Assembly (NCBI RefSeq): GCF_013388945.1
Contig: NZ_JACAEH010000027.1
Location: forward strand, 1 to 35,337
Reading direction: 5' to 3'
DNA length: 35,337 nt
Origin: Nitrososphaera sp.
GTDB lineage: Archaea > Thermoproteota > Nitrososphaeria > Nitrososphaerales > Nitrososphaeraceae
The position numbers were made by a program, and so were the translations under genes. The notes beneath the pieces were generated by a model, which saw nothing but the letters and a program-made list of their open reading frames with translations, was not told the DNA's origin and searched no databases. Positions 16,758-24,619 of the stretch are shown one piece after another (position 1 is the stretch's first letter; each line of letters begins with the position of its first letter).

Positions 16758-16790
16758 CCTATAAAATAATTCTTGGTACAAGTCTCTAAG
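16758..16790 (-). promoter_or_regulatory. Shared operator, copy 4, beside the ppsA TATA box
   Basis: GGTACAAGTCTCTAAG (16775-16790, plus strand) is a copy of element I. Read toward ppsA it abuts the TATA box TTTTATAGG (16766-16758). The arrangement CTTGTACCAA then TATA(A/G)GG closely matches copy 6 at 22898-22929. Element II is not seen. It could alternatively serve the divergent gene at 16890, whose own TATA-like TTTATACA lies near 16851. Confidence 0.6.
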
Positions 16791-16889
16791 TGCAAGATGC
16801 TGGCTCGCTAGACTCTACGATTTTCATACGATGGCCTAAGTCGATGAAGATTTATACAACTAAGAGAAAAATAGCTAGAAGTATTGTAA

Positions 16890-17858
16890 ATGCAGTATGA
16901 AGGAGTGCCAGTCGTTATACTTAATGATGAAGTTTACAGCCTGTACTCCTACAAGCGTGAAAAAGAATTAGAAAAGCTGGCAGTAGAGCATACGGAGGAG
17001 TTATTCGGGAAGAATGCCCATTTTTTCAATGTCAAGAGAAAAATAGTAAGCAAGAGCGGAATAGGCAGCACGCCAGATGGCTACTTGGTCGATCTCGCCA
17101 GCGACAAATTCTTTATCATTGAAGTAGAGCTGAGTTCTCATGACATTGTACATCATGTGATGAACCAGCTATCCAGATTCAAACTGGCGATGGGCAATTC
17201 TGAAACAAGATACGATTTAGCGAGGTTTCTAGCTAACACCGTGAAAAAGGGCGGAAAGGTTTCCGATATGAATTACTTGGCGCGGACTATTGAGCATGGA
17301 GTAGGGATCTTCATAATTATCGATAGCGTCTCCGAGCAGCTTACGGAAGTGGTTGAGCATCTAGCGAAGGACGGGACGGATGTAAGGGCAATACCTTTCG
17401 AGACATACGCAAACAGCCGGAACCAGCTCCTTCACAAATTCACCACGTTCACAAGGGAGGCTTTGGAGCAGGAAGCCAAGAAGTGGACCTTCAAGTGGAC
17501 GACAGTTCCTGTGGACCAACACCTTGAAAAGACCGATAGCGGCCTGAAGGGTGTTTACTCGACATTGAGTAAACAGATTTGTTCGCTGCCAAATGTCAAG
17601 GAAAAATCAAGAAAGAACTGGATTACTTACCAGACTTCTCCGCTTAAGAACTTCTGCACAGTAAAAGTTCTTCCAGACCGTTTGGAAGTTCACATAAAGT
17701 GCGATAATTCATTTATGGATGAAAAAGGCATCACAAAGAAAATCGAAAGAACTCCTTCATGGACTTTTGATAGAGTGTTTACAGTCAGTTCACAGAAAGA
17801 TGTAGAAGATGCGATGCGTCTCATCAGGCAAGCATACCGGTGTACGTGTGTCCGATAA
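16890..17858 (+). CDS. PD-(D/E)XK nuclease-like protein with DUF5655-like C-terminus
   Basis: The 322-aa protein has an N-terminal region with a plausible nuclease core: TPDGYLVD about 18 residues before IIEVELSS, the spacing of a D...ExE motif in RecB-like nucleases. The C-terminal end (WTFDRVFTVSSQKDVEDAMRLIRQAY) resembles DUF5655, a domain often found on uncharacterised nuclease or restriction-related proteins. It is divergent from ppsA and convergent with another nuclease-like gene. I see no methyltransferase partner, so it is probably not a classical restriction system. Function beyond nucleic-acid processing is inferred. Confidence 0.65.
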   Translation: MQYEGVPVVILNDEVYSLYSYKREKELEKLAVEHTEELFGKNAHFFNVKRKIVSKSGIGSTPDGYLVDLASDKFFIIEVELSSHDIVHHVMNQLSRFKLAMGNSETRYDLARFLANTVKKGGKVSDMNYLARTIEHGVGIFIIIDSVSEQLTEVVEHLAKDGTDVRAIPFETYANSRNQLLHKFTTFTREALEQEAKKWTFKWTTVPVDQHLEKTDSGLKGVYSTLSKQICSLPNVKEKSRKNWITYQTSPLKNFCTVKVLPDRLEVHIKCDNSFMDEKGITKKIERTPSWTFDRVFTVSSQKDVEDAMRLIRQAYRCTCVR

Positions 17859-17933
17859 TAGGTCATGCATGCTACAATGGACGGATGAAAAATGTATCGC
17901 AAGAAGGTAATGATGAGCTGATCTTGTTTATTC

Positions 17934-18812
17934 TTAGAAGCTCAATGTTGGCTTTTGGCAGAGTTCATCGATTTCTCTAGCCACCTTTGAGATGTTCTGC
18001 TGGCTAACTCCTACAGATTTGAGGAGCTCTGTCTTTCCGACAAGATCTTTACAGAGTATGGCTCCTTGATTCAAGAGTTGGCGTTTCTGGGAGTTGTTCA
18101 GGGTGGTCAAACAGGTAAGGGGATGAAGTCCAGATTTTTCTATTAGGTTTTGCAGGCTTTCTTCATTTGGATAATTCCAGCCGATTACCTTCATGCCGAT
18201 GCAAGTTCCATAACGAATGGCATCGGAAGTCAGCTTTGTGTTGGTCACGAGCCATGCTTCATGGAACTTCTGCCCGTGACCTGGTTGCGCCCTCCATTTT
18301 CTCTCGATATCTTCAAAACGTGCCTGGACATATAGCGCAACCTTCACATCCGATTTACTTCCAGGGCTGTTGTGAAACTTGCACTCTACCATGATGTGGT
18401 AGTCGTTCTTCTCGCCGGCTACATCAACCTCATGGGTGACGCAAAAGCCCTCCACTGGTCTGCCCATTTCAACTTTGAATCCCTTGGATTTTAATAACTC
18501 CCCGACAAATCTCTCAAACAGATAACCTTCTGGGCCCAGCTCCATGATGGCTCTTTTCAGATTATATCGAGCCGCTAAGGGAGGGTGATAATTTTTAAGG
18601 AGTGAAAAAGCATGCCTGTATATCTCAGAGGTGGTCATTCCCTCTCGGAGTTCGCCCAGGATATGATTAACGATATCTTCTACCACTTTGGGAGGAGCCG
18701 AGGACTTTTCTAAAGAAAGTCTCAACTTAGCTTCAGAGAATCGCTCCCTTTCCCCCGATGCTTTTACGATGAATATCTCCTGTCCTGCCCTTTTATCCAT
18801 ATCCCGTGTCAT
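17934..18812 (-). CDS. ATP-cone plus Mrr-like PD-(D/E)XK endonuclease fusion
   Basis: The 292-aa protein has three parts. Residues about 10-95 form an ATP-cone (FIVKASGERERFSEAKLRLSL, then MTTSEIYRHAFSLL), a nucleotide-sensing module. Residues about 100-210 are a restriction-type nuclease core (HEVDVAGEKNDYHIMVECKFH, the D...ECK motif). The C-terminal helical segment (LCKDLVGKTELLKSVGVSQQNISKVAREIDEL) resembles a helix-hairpin-helix or SAM-like DNA-binding unit. This suggests a nucleotide-controlled DNA endonuclease; the target is unknown. It follows AMP phosphorylase by 51 nt but has its own TATA-like TTAAATAAAG in that gap. Confidence 0.72.
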   Translation of the reverse strand: MTRDMDKRAGQEIFIVKASGERERFSEAKLRLSLEKSSAPPKVVEDIVNHILGELREGMTTSEIYRHAFSLLKNYHPPLAARYNLKRAIMELGPEGYLFERFVGELLKSKGFKVEMGRPVEGFCVTHEVDVAGEKNDYHIMVECKFHNSPGSKSDVKVALYVQARFEDIERKWRAQPGHGQKFHEAWLVTNTKLTSDAIRYGTCIGMKVIGWNYPNEESLQNLIEKSGLHPLTCLTTLNNSQKRQLLNQGAILCKDLVGKTELLKSVGVSQQNISKVAREIDELCQKPTLSF

Positions 18813-18862
18813 CCATTACGAGACAGGCTTTATTTAACATGGAGATGCTCACAACAGCAGCC

Positions 18863-20401
18863 TTAGCGCTCCAGAATGAAGGCTTTTTTCGTTATCGGTA
18901 TTTCCTTTACTTCGCGTATCAGCATTTCCATCCTATCGCCAACTCCAAATGGCTTTTCTTCCTGCAGGATTTTCTCGGCAAGCCCGAGTTTCGTCGCCTT
19001 TTCAGAGTATATTTCAAGTATCGGCTCGCCCTTCTCCACCTTCTCTCCAATTTTCTTATGAAGCAACACGCCTGCCTTCTTATCTTTTGGTGCTCCTGCT
19101 GCCCGCGCAATTTCTACGAGAAAGTTATTGTCCAGCCAGAGAACGATTCCTGACTTTTCGGCCTTTATGTCTACACTATATCGACCAATTTCGATATCGT
19201 CCGGTTGTATGTTGGGATTGCCCCCTTGCTGAGTTATTATCTCCCTCATCTTCTTTTCTGCTTTGCCGCTCTTGAGAATTTCAAGGGCGAGCCTGCCGTC
19301 GCCCTTTCCGGTCATCTCAAAGAGCAGCCCGCACAAATGTACGGCCTTATCGATAAGATCGGGTACAGCACCGCCCTGCAGTGCCCGAAGGGCCTCCCGT
19401 GCTTCCAGCGCAGGCCCTATTGCATGTCCAATGGGCTGCTCGCCGTAACTAATGATGCACTGCGTTTTGATGTCTATTCTTCTTCCAAGCTCTATGAAGT
19501 CTTTGGCAAGCAGGTTTGCATCCCCTATTGTCTTGACCTTTGTTCCACGGCCTGTAGGGATGTCGAGGGCCAGGAAATTGGCGTGCACAGCTCTCTTTTT
19601 TGCCATTATTGAAGGGAGAAGCATAGGGTCTATGGATAAAGGATACTCTACCTGTACAAAGACGTCATCTGCAGGAGCAAGATGAAGGGACCCTCCCCAT
19701 GCGAAGCAGCCGTTGGTTTTCTCTACAACATCTTTCATCTCTTCTACGCCAAGGGTGACCGGCATCAGCACCTCTGCACGGTCTGCGCTTCCTGCAGCAG
19801 AGGTTATCGCACGCGACGAGGTCTTCGGGATAATGAGACCAGCGGCCGCAACTATCGGAACCACAAGCAATGTAGTCTTGTCTCCTGGTACCCCGCCTAT
19901 CGAATGTTTATCACAAATAGGACCTTTTCCTATCTCCAAGTGTTGCCCTGTCTCGACCATGGCAACTGTCAAGCTCGTTGCCTCGTCCAGATCCAGACCC
20001 TGTTGCTCAAGTGCTATCACAAAAGCAGCCATTTCTACTTCGCTGAGGTTGCCTGCAACCGCGTCTTTTACAATTTCAAGAATCTCCTCGTAGTTTAGCT
20101 TCCTTCTTCTCAGCTTGTTTCGTATGTGCTGGAGCGATGCAGGAAAGTGGGCTGGCTCGACCTCTATTGTATCATTTTCCTTTATGCTTAATGACTTTGA
20201 CACTTCATCATAGACTCCTACAATGCCTGCCTTCACAGATTTGGTTACTATGTTGACGATGGCGCTTATCTCGCGACCGTTGGATCTTAGCCTTATCCTT
20301 TCTCCACTTCGTACGCCCAACTCTCCTGCATCTTCGATGCTAAGAGTGACTACCGGCTTTCCTCCAGATTCTATTCCGAGGCATTTTGCTTGTAGCTTCA
20401 T
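18863..20401 (-). CDS. deoA: AMP phosphorylase (archaeal DeoA-like)
   Basis: AMP phosphorylase converts AMP and phosphate to adenine and ribose-1,5-bisphosphate, the first step of the archaeal AMP/pentose-bisphosphate pathway. The 512-aa length includes the N-terminal domain of about 85 residues that separates archaeal AMP phosphorylases from bacterial thymidine phosphorylases. The nucleoside phosphorylase core follows, with KHSIGGVPGDKTTLLVVPIVAAAG and SSRAITSAAGSADRAE. It overlaps rbcL by ATGA (20398-20401) and is the last gene of the three-gene pathway operon. Confidence 0.93.
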   Translation of the reverse strand: MKLQAKCLGIESGGKPVVTLSIEDAGELGVRSGERIRLRSNGREISAIVNIVTKSVKAGIVGVYDEVSKSLSIKENDTIEVEPAHFPASLQHIRNKLRRRKLNYEEILEIVKDAVAGNLSEVEMAAFVIALEQQGLDLDEATSLTVAMVETGQHLEIGKGPICDKHSIGGVPGDKTTLLVVPIVAAAGLIIPKTSSRAITSAAGSADRAEVLMPVTLGVEEMKDVVEKTNGCFAWGGSLHLAPADDVFVQVEYPLSIDPMLLPSIMAKKRAVHANFLALDIPTGRGTKVKTIGDANLLAKDFIELGRRIDIKTQCIISYGEQPIGHAIGPALEAREALRALQGGAVPDLIDKAVHLCGLLFEMTGKGDGRLALEILKSGKAEKKMREIITQQGGNPNIQPDDIEIGRYSVDIKAEKSGIVLWLDNNFLVEIARAAGAPKDKKAGVLLHKKIGEKVEKGEPILEIYSEKATKLGLAEKILQEEKPFGVGDRMEMLIREVKEIPITKKAFILER

Positions 20402-21702
20402 TTAGGTCTCCTGAAACCCCATTTCTTCAGAGCCTCTTTCAGCTCTGAATGGCCCTCTGCATATTCTCGAAGATCTATATTCTGATGATAGGCATCGATG
20501 GTCTGCATTACGGCCCTCGCTCCAGCCTCCGTCCCCATAGGATGGCCCTGCGTGCCGCCGCCAACCTGCGCAACCATGTCCGTCGTTTTGTAAATATCAA
20601 ATATCTGCGGCAATAATCCTGGATGTAAGCCTCCAGATGCAACTGGCAGCATTGGTTTTATGCTGCCCCAATCTTGATGCAGCCGTAACATTGGAATTTC
20701 ATTTACTTCTTTGGATAAAATCATATCCTTTGTAGCAACAATTGCCTTCTTGCTTCCTTCAAGTTTTCCTATTGCAGTTCCGATGTGCAGCTGGTCTACC
20801 CCGATAAGACGCATGAGCTTTGCCAGAAGGAGCATAGAAATGCCATGCTTTTCATTTCTCGTGAACATGGCATGCATCGCCCTATGCGCATGTATAGCCA
20901 TATTGTAGTCATGTGCCATATTAGACGCTGTCTGGGCAGCAGTAAAGCCGGAGATCACGACATCTAGCATAAAGTATCTAAAACCATTATCGTATACCAT
21001 CTTGATGCGCTTTTCAAGTTCTCTGAGGTCCGGCGCTGTCACATTAACGAAAGCCTCCTTGATCTCGCCGGTCTCTTTCTCTGCTTTATCCCGGACCCTT
21101 GCCAACGATTTTACTCGCTCAGAGAACCTGTTAAATGTTTGATTGGTCAGGTTTTCATCATCTTTTACACAGTCTATCCCGCCTCTCCATATGGCGTACG
21201 CAACCTTCTCGGCATGTTCTCTTGCAGTATAGCCAAGCTTTGGTTTTGGAACAACGGCCGTTATGGGCCCGCTTTTTTTCTTGAATATTCTCTTAATCGC
21301 GTCTACTCCAAAGGTAGGTCCTCTGAAAGATTTGACGTATTCCCTTGGAAACGCAACATCAACCAACCGAAGGTTATCCACGGCCTTCATTCCAAAGATA
21401 TTGCCTGCGGGTCCTGCCAAAAACCCTGTAATGCTTCCTGGCTCGAAAAGAATACGTGGATAGGCAACCTTGCAGAAATCTCTGTTTCTCCAAAATGAAT
21501 GGGCTTTCAACTTTGGCAACACTTTTGGGAGCGTGGCCAGAGTTGTCCATGTGCCCACAGAGCTCTCTGACGCAATTCTGCCCATTGCCTCCGTCTTTGA
21601 GATCCCATCCGCAGCGTTGAATCTAAACAGGCAGACAATGTCGTCATTTTTTGGAATGTATTTAGCATCTACGAAATCGGAATACCATTCGTTCTTTCTC
21701 AT
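20398..21702 (-). CDS. rbcL: Type III ribulose-1,5-bisphosphate carboxylase/oxygenase
   Basis: RuBisCO adds CO2 to ribulose-1,5-bisphosphate, giving two 3-phosphoglycerate. In the 434-aa protein all key sites are intact: Glu46, Thr51 and Trp52 (ESSVGTWTT), Asn101 (GNIFG), Lys143 and Lys145 (PKPKLG), the carbamylated Lys170 with Asp172 and Glu173 (KDDE), HRAMHAMFTRNEKHG, loop 6 GKLEG, and the phosphate sites ASGG and GGGTQGHPMG. Linkage to AMP phosphorylase and ribose-1,5-bisphosphate isomerase marks it as archaeal form III. The start is ATG 21702, overlapping the isomerase stop by ATGA; the frame stays open upstream but only within the isomerase gene. Confidence 0.95.
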   Translation of the reverse strand: MRKNEWYSDFVDAKYIPKNDDIVCLFRFNAADGISKTEAMGRIASESSVGTWTTLATLPKVLPKLKAHSFWRNRDFCKVAYPRILFEPGSITGFLAGPAGNIFGMKAVDNLRLVDVAFPREYVKSFRGPTFGVDAIKRIFKKKSGPITAVVPKPKLGYTAREHAEKVAYAIWRGGIDCVKDDENLTNQTFNRFSERVKSLARVRDKAEKETGEIKEAFVNVTAPDLRELEKRIKMVYDNGFRYFMLDVVISGFTAAQTASNMAHDYNMAIHAHRAMHAMFTRNEKHGISMLLLAKLMRLIGVDQLHIGTAIGKLEGSKKAIVATKDMILSKEVNEIPMLRLHQDWGSIKPMLPVASGGLHPGLLPQIFDIYKTTDMVAQVGGGTQGHPMGTEAGARAVMQTIDAYHQNIDLREYAEGHSELKEALKKWGFRRPK

Positions 21703-22550
21703 TTTAATCGCCTCATCAATTGCGAAGGTTTCATTATGCCCTCGTCTGTTACCACGGCAGTAACATATTGCCAAGGTGTGATATCAAATGCAGGATTTCT
21801 GATTTTTATTCCGCGCAAATTTCTTGCTGACGTCATCTTTCTGTAAATCTCCGCCGCGGGCCTTTCCTCGATTGTGAAATCCTTTCTTTTATCCAGCTTC
21901 AAAACATTTGCAACCACATAGAAGGGTTTTCCGTGATGTTTTGCCGCAAAGGCCAAGAGGCACGTACCTATCTTGTTGATAACCCCTTCTCTGCGCAAGG
22001 CGTCCGCCCCGACCACCACCATATCCGCGTCCTTCATGAAGTGTCCCATGGCGCTATCGAGGATAAGGGTCACTGGGATTTTAGCCCGCGCCAGCTCTTT
22101 TGCGGTTTTGACGCCCTGCTCAAGAGGTCGAGTTTCTGTGGCTATCACAGATACTTTCCTCTTATGGTCAAGACCATAGTGTTTTACAAAAGCCAAGGCC
22201 TCACCAGAGTGGCAGTGCGTCATTATAGTCGTATTGTTTCTTAACACTTTGTCCGAGTATCGCCCTATTTTTTCAGAGGACTTTGTCAGATATCCAATTA
22301 GGCGGTCCATGGACGAGATCTTTCTTTCCTTTTTTATTATCTCTATGCAGTTATGGAGCACAACGGCCGTCGGACGTACTTCCTTCAGAAGTTCGGCAAC
22401 CTGATCAAATTTGCTGTCAAAACCCTGCTCCTTTGCAAAGTCGCGCAGAAATTTGAGGCCATAGATGGCTATCTCTTTTGCACCTTGCACCCGGACACTC
22501 TTGATCTCCTCTACAACATTCTCAAGAGAAGGCATATTTCCATATCCCAT
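21699..22550 (-). CDS. Ribose-1,5-bisphosphate isomerase
   Basis: The 283-aa eIF2B-alpha-related sugar-phosphate isomerase converts ribose-1,5-bisphosphate to ribulose-1,5-bisphosphate for RuBisCO. The active-site cysteine is in MTHCHSGEA and the aspartate in VVVGADALRREGVINKIGT, as in characterised archaeal enzymes. It could be confused with eIF2B-like or methylthioribose-1-phosphate isomerase paralogues, but the ATGA overlap with rbcL settles the role. It starts at ATG 22550, and a TATA-like CTTATACATAA precedes it by about 17-27 nt. The 119 nt between it and the 36-aa gene hold no other feature I can support. Confidence 0.92.
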   Translation of the reverse strand: MGYGNMPSLENVVEEIKSVRVQGAKEIAIYGLKFLRDFAKEQGFDSKFDQVAELLKEVRPTAVVLHNCIEIIKKERKISSMDRLIGYLTKSSEKIGRYSDKVLRNNTTIMTHCHSGEALAFVKHYGLDHKRKVSVIATETRPLEQGVKTAKELARAKIPVTLILDSAMGHFMKDADMVVVGADALRREGVINKIGTCLLAFAAKHHGKPFYVVANVLKLDKRKDFTIEERPAAEIYRKMTSARNLRGIKIRNPAFDITPWQYVTAVVTDEGIMKPSQLMRRLK

Positions 22551-22669
22551 CGGTTATGTATAAGGATGTAATAGACATCTAGAATCATGTTTGTGTACCT
22601 GATGTTTTGACGACGCATTACCCAAGCATCGATGGGCCATTACCGTATGTACATTCACCTTTTTGACTT

Positions 22670-22780
22670 TCAGTGTTCCTCGTTTCCTTCATGCATCATG
22701 TGCCTGAAACAAAAGAGAAAGCCACCCGCGGCGCCCGCAACCAGTACAGCGAAGACGATAAAGCCCCAATCTATTGTCAT
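22670..22780 (-). CDS. 36-aa single-pass membrane peptide with His/Met tail
   Basis: This very short gene starts at ATG 22780 and stops with TGA at 22670-22672. The product is one hydrophobic helix (about residues 4-24, with a Cys near its end) followed by a hydrophilic tail RHMMHEGNEEH carrying three His and two Met, so it may bind a soft metal at the membrane. The case for a real gene is its promoter: a TATA-like TAATAATATC about 25 nt upstream, with elements I and II of the shared operator arranged as for the Met-rich gene. Small membrane peptides of this kind often tune transporters; a role with the copper pumps is inferred. Confidence 0.68.
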   Translation of the reverse strand: MTIDWGFIVFAVLVAGAAGGFLFCFRHMMHEGNEEH

Positions 22781-22826
22781 TGATGTATCGTATATGGTTC
22801 GATATTATTAGCAGCGAGACTACATC

Positions 22827-22857
22827 GTAATGCACTGCAGTGGTACAATTTGCTAAA
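22827..22857 (-). promoter_or_regulatory. Shared operator, copy 5 (36-aa peptide promoter)
   Basis: Read toward the 36-aa gene, element I is TTTAGCAAATTGTACC (22857-22842) and element II is GCAGTGCATTAC (22838-22827), then TATA (about 22811-22800) and ATG 22780. Thirty-one aligned positions differ from copy 1 at only two. Confidence 0.75.
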
Positions 22858-22897
22858 GTGTGCTCGATTTTCTTTGCCAGTATACAAAATGAAGCGC

Positions 22898-22929
22898 TTT
22901 AAGCGGCTTGTACCAAATTGTCTATAAGG
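22898..22929 (+). promoter_or_regulatory. Shared operator, copy 6, beside the TATA box of the secreted-protein gene
   Basis: TTTAAGCGGCTTGTACC (22898-22914) is element I with one extra base between its halves. It is followed by TATA-like TCTATAAGG (22921-22929) and a GTG start at 22964. The layout matches the ppsA promoter more than copA. An adjacent palindrome AAGCGCTT lies at 22892-22899. Confidence 0.55.
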
Positions 22930-22963
22930 CGTACGCCCCGGATTTGTTGCCGGACCGAGACTC

Positions 22964-23986
22964 GTGACAGACAAGAGGGTTTTCATCATTCTGGCAATCT
23001 CCGTGTCGTTCCTCTTTGTATCGCTGCCCCTCGACTATGCGTACGGAGCAGGAGGCCACGACCTTCCTCCTTCAGACATAGGCGACAGGCAGGCATTCCT
23101 GCGCTTTAATGCACCTTCCATTGCCAGCGGTTCTGAGGTATCCATGTCATATTCGCTGATAGATGAGTCTACAGGCAGCAACATACAGCATGTGACTTAT
23201 TTTCTAACAGTCGTCGACCCTGAAGGCCAGAACGCATTTTCTGAGGTACTACACGGACATGACGGAACTGTAAACGTTGAGTTCAGGTCAGGATCAGAGG
23301 GGCAGGAGAATTACAAAATCAATGCAAACTATGACAACCTTGCTGCAAGCCACGTCGCCGATCAGGCCGGCCTCATAACAGTGGTTGGCCCGGTCTTTGA
23401 TAACCTTGGCACCTACAAGGTCGATATCGAAGTGAGCGGCATCGACTTTGACAATACCTTTCTGCCGGAGCCCTTGAAATACGACTATACCCTGGCGATA
23501 GCCGAGGCGCAGGTCTTTGACGTTTCATATCAGGAAGCTACATTCAATGTCAATATTGTTTCGCCGTCAGCAGTTGAGGAAGTAACGTTGGAGCCCGAGA
23601 GGAAACAGCTTATCATCCAGTATCCTTCAGGAGAATGGCAGCACTTTGACGACTTTCGCGTGTATGTCGACATACCGAATGAAATGATGTATGGTCCGTT
23701 TACCGCTGTGTTCAACGGGATGGAGCTTGAGGTAAGCGAAGAAAGAAAAGACGACAAAACTACCACCCTTGTTCTGAATGGAACGCATCTTGATGTACTG
23801 ATGAACGATAGTGCGGACGGAATGGAGGGGATGGACGTGAACGGTCCTGCCCAGCAACAAAATGCCATAGTGATAACTGCCACGTCGGCGGTTCCAGAGT
23901 TTCCATTAGCGCTTCCTCTTGCGGCCGCAGGACTTGGGTTGGCGATTGTTATTGCGAGAGAAGCCAAGAGAAGGCTGCTGTTTTAG
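22964..23986 (+). CDS. Secreted surface protein with PEF-type C-terminal sorting tail
   Basis: The 340-aa protein begins with a signal peptide (VFIILAISVSFLFVSLPLDYAYGAGG), continues as a beta-rich extracytoplasmic domain, and ends with VPEFPLALPLAAAGLGLAIVIA and a basic tail AREAKRR. That pattern (PEF motif, hydrophobic helix, positive cluster) is the archaeosortase-type anchor seen in Thaumarchaeota. A short Met-containing stretch (MNDSADGMEGMDVNG) precedes the tail. The start is GTG 22964; no ATG lies close. Its ligand or partner is unknown; promoter copy 6 places it in the proposed metal regulon. Its stop codon lies inside operator copy 7. Confidence 0.78.
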   Translation: MTDKRVFIILAISVSFLFVSLPLDYAYGAGGHDLPPSDIGDRQAFLRFNAPSIASGSEVSMSYSLIDESTGSNIQHVTYFLTVVDPEGQNAFSEVLHGHDGTVNVEFRSGSEGQENYKINANYDNLAASHVADQAGLITVVGPVFDNLGTYKVDIEVSGIDFDNTFLPEPLKYDYTLAIAEAQVFDVSYQEATFNVNIVSPSAVEEVTLEPERKQLIIQYPSGEWQHFDDFRVYVDIPNEMMYGPFTAVFNGMELEVSEERKDDKTTTLVLNGTHLDVLMNDSADGMEGMDVNGPAQQQNAIVITATSAVPEFPLALPLAAAGLGLAIVIAREAKRRLLF

Positions 23987-23997
23987 CGAGTTGTACC
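23982..23997 (+). promoter_or_regulatory. Shared operator, copy 7 (winged-helix regulator promoter)
   Basis: TTTAGCGAGTTGTACC overlaps the stop codon of the secreted-protein gene. Downstream come a TATA-like ATCATATTTG (about 24033-24042) and the ATG of the regulator at 24080. If the regulator binds this motif, this site would give autoregulation. Confidence 0.6.
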
Positions 23998-24079
23998 GGA
24001 AGGGGCATTTTTCAGGCACAGCTGCAACAAACATCATATTTGAGCCCGCCCCACCAAACATTCGAGAGATACTCTCGGC

Positions 24080-24619
24080 ATGTCTTCCAATCCCGATGAA
24101 AGCACGAAGGACCGCGTGTATGGATTCATAGCGAAACATCCCGGCTCTTACTTCAGGGAAGTTCTGCGATCGCTCAGAATAGGCACGGGCAACCTTCAGT
24201 ATGTGATTGAGGCGCTAGAGCGTGAAGGGAGAATTACAGCAATCAGGGTCGGCTCCTACAAACACTTCTATCCGTCCGACGTGGATGAAGACAAGAAAAA
24301 GATTCTTGGCATTCTATCTCAGGAATCGCCGCGGGAAATACTGCTATTTCTTGCAAGAAGGCCGGGTGCCTGCCAGACGGACGTTGCCAGAGAAATAAAG
24401 TGCTCCTCGCCCACCGCTCGCTGGTATCTGGTCAGACTCGAGTCGCTTGGACTGATATGGAGCAGAAAACAAGGAGTAGAGGTGAGATATTATGCGAATA
24501 CTTCTGTCCCAGAGCTGGCCAGCCTTCTAAAGGCCTACAGACCGAATGTCTGGAGCAGGTATGCTGACAGGATGGCGGACTTGATGAGGACTTTTGACGA
24601 AAGCGGAAGTGATGATTGA
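24080..24619 (+). CDS. Tandem winged-helix transcriptional regulator
   Basis: The 179-aa protein has two winged-helix units in a row. The first (about residues 8-67) is DRVYGFIAKHPGSYFREVLRSLRIGTGNLQYVIEALEREGRITAI; the second (about 78-150) is REILLFLARRPGACQTDVAREIKCSSPTARWYLVRLESLGLI. This is the MarR/ArsR-like double-HTH layout common in archaea. There is one cysteine in the second recognition region and no obvious metal cluster, so direct metal sensing is not shown. It overlaps the following membrane-protein gene by one base and carries operator copy 7 upstream. It is the best candidate in the window for the regulator of the shared operators. Confidence 0.85.
   Translation: MSSNPDESTKDRVYGFIAKHPGSYFREVLRSLRIGTGNLQYVIEALEREGRITAIRVGSYKHFYPSDVDEDKKKILGILSQESPREILLFLARRPGACQTDVAREIKCSSPTARWYLVRLESLGLIWSRKQGVEVRYYANTSVPELASLLKAYRPNVWSRYADRMADLMRTFDESGSDD

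Noticed and set aside
16890-18812. Type I/II restriction-modification system
   Set aside because: No methyltransferase or specificity subunit is present; the two nuclease-like genes are on opposite strands.
21703-21774. N-terminal extension of RuBisCO
   Set aside because: It lies wholly inside the isomerase gene; the ATG at 21702 overlaps the isomerase stop as ATGA and fits the family N-terminus.
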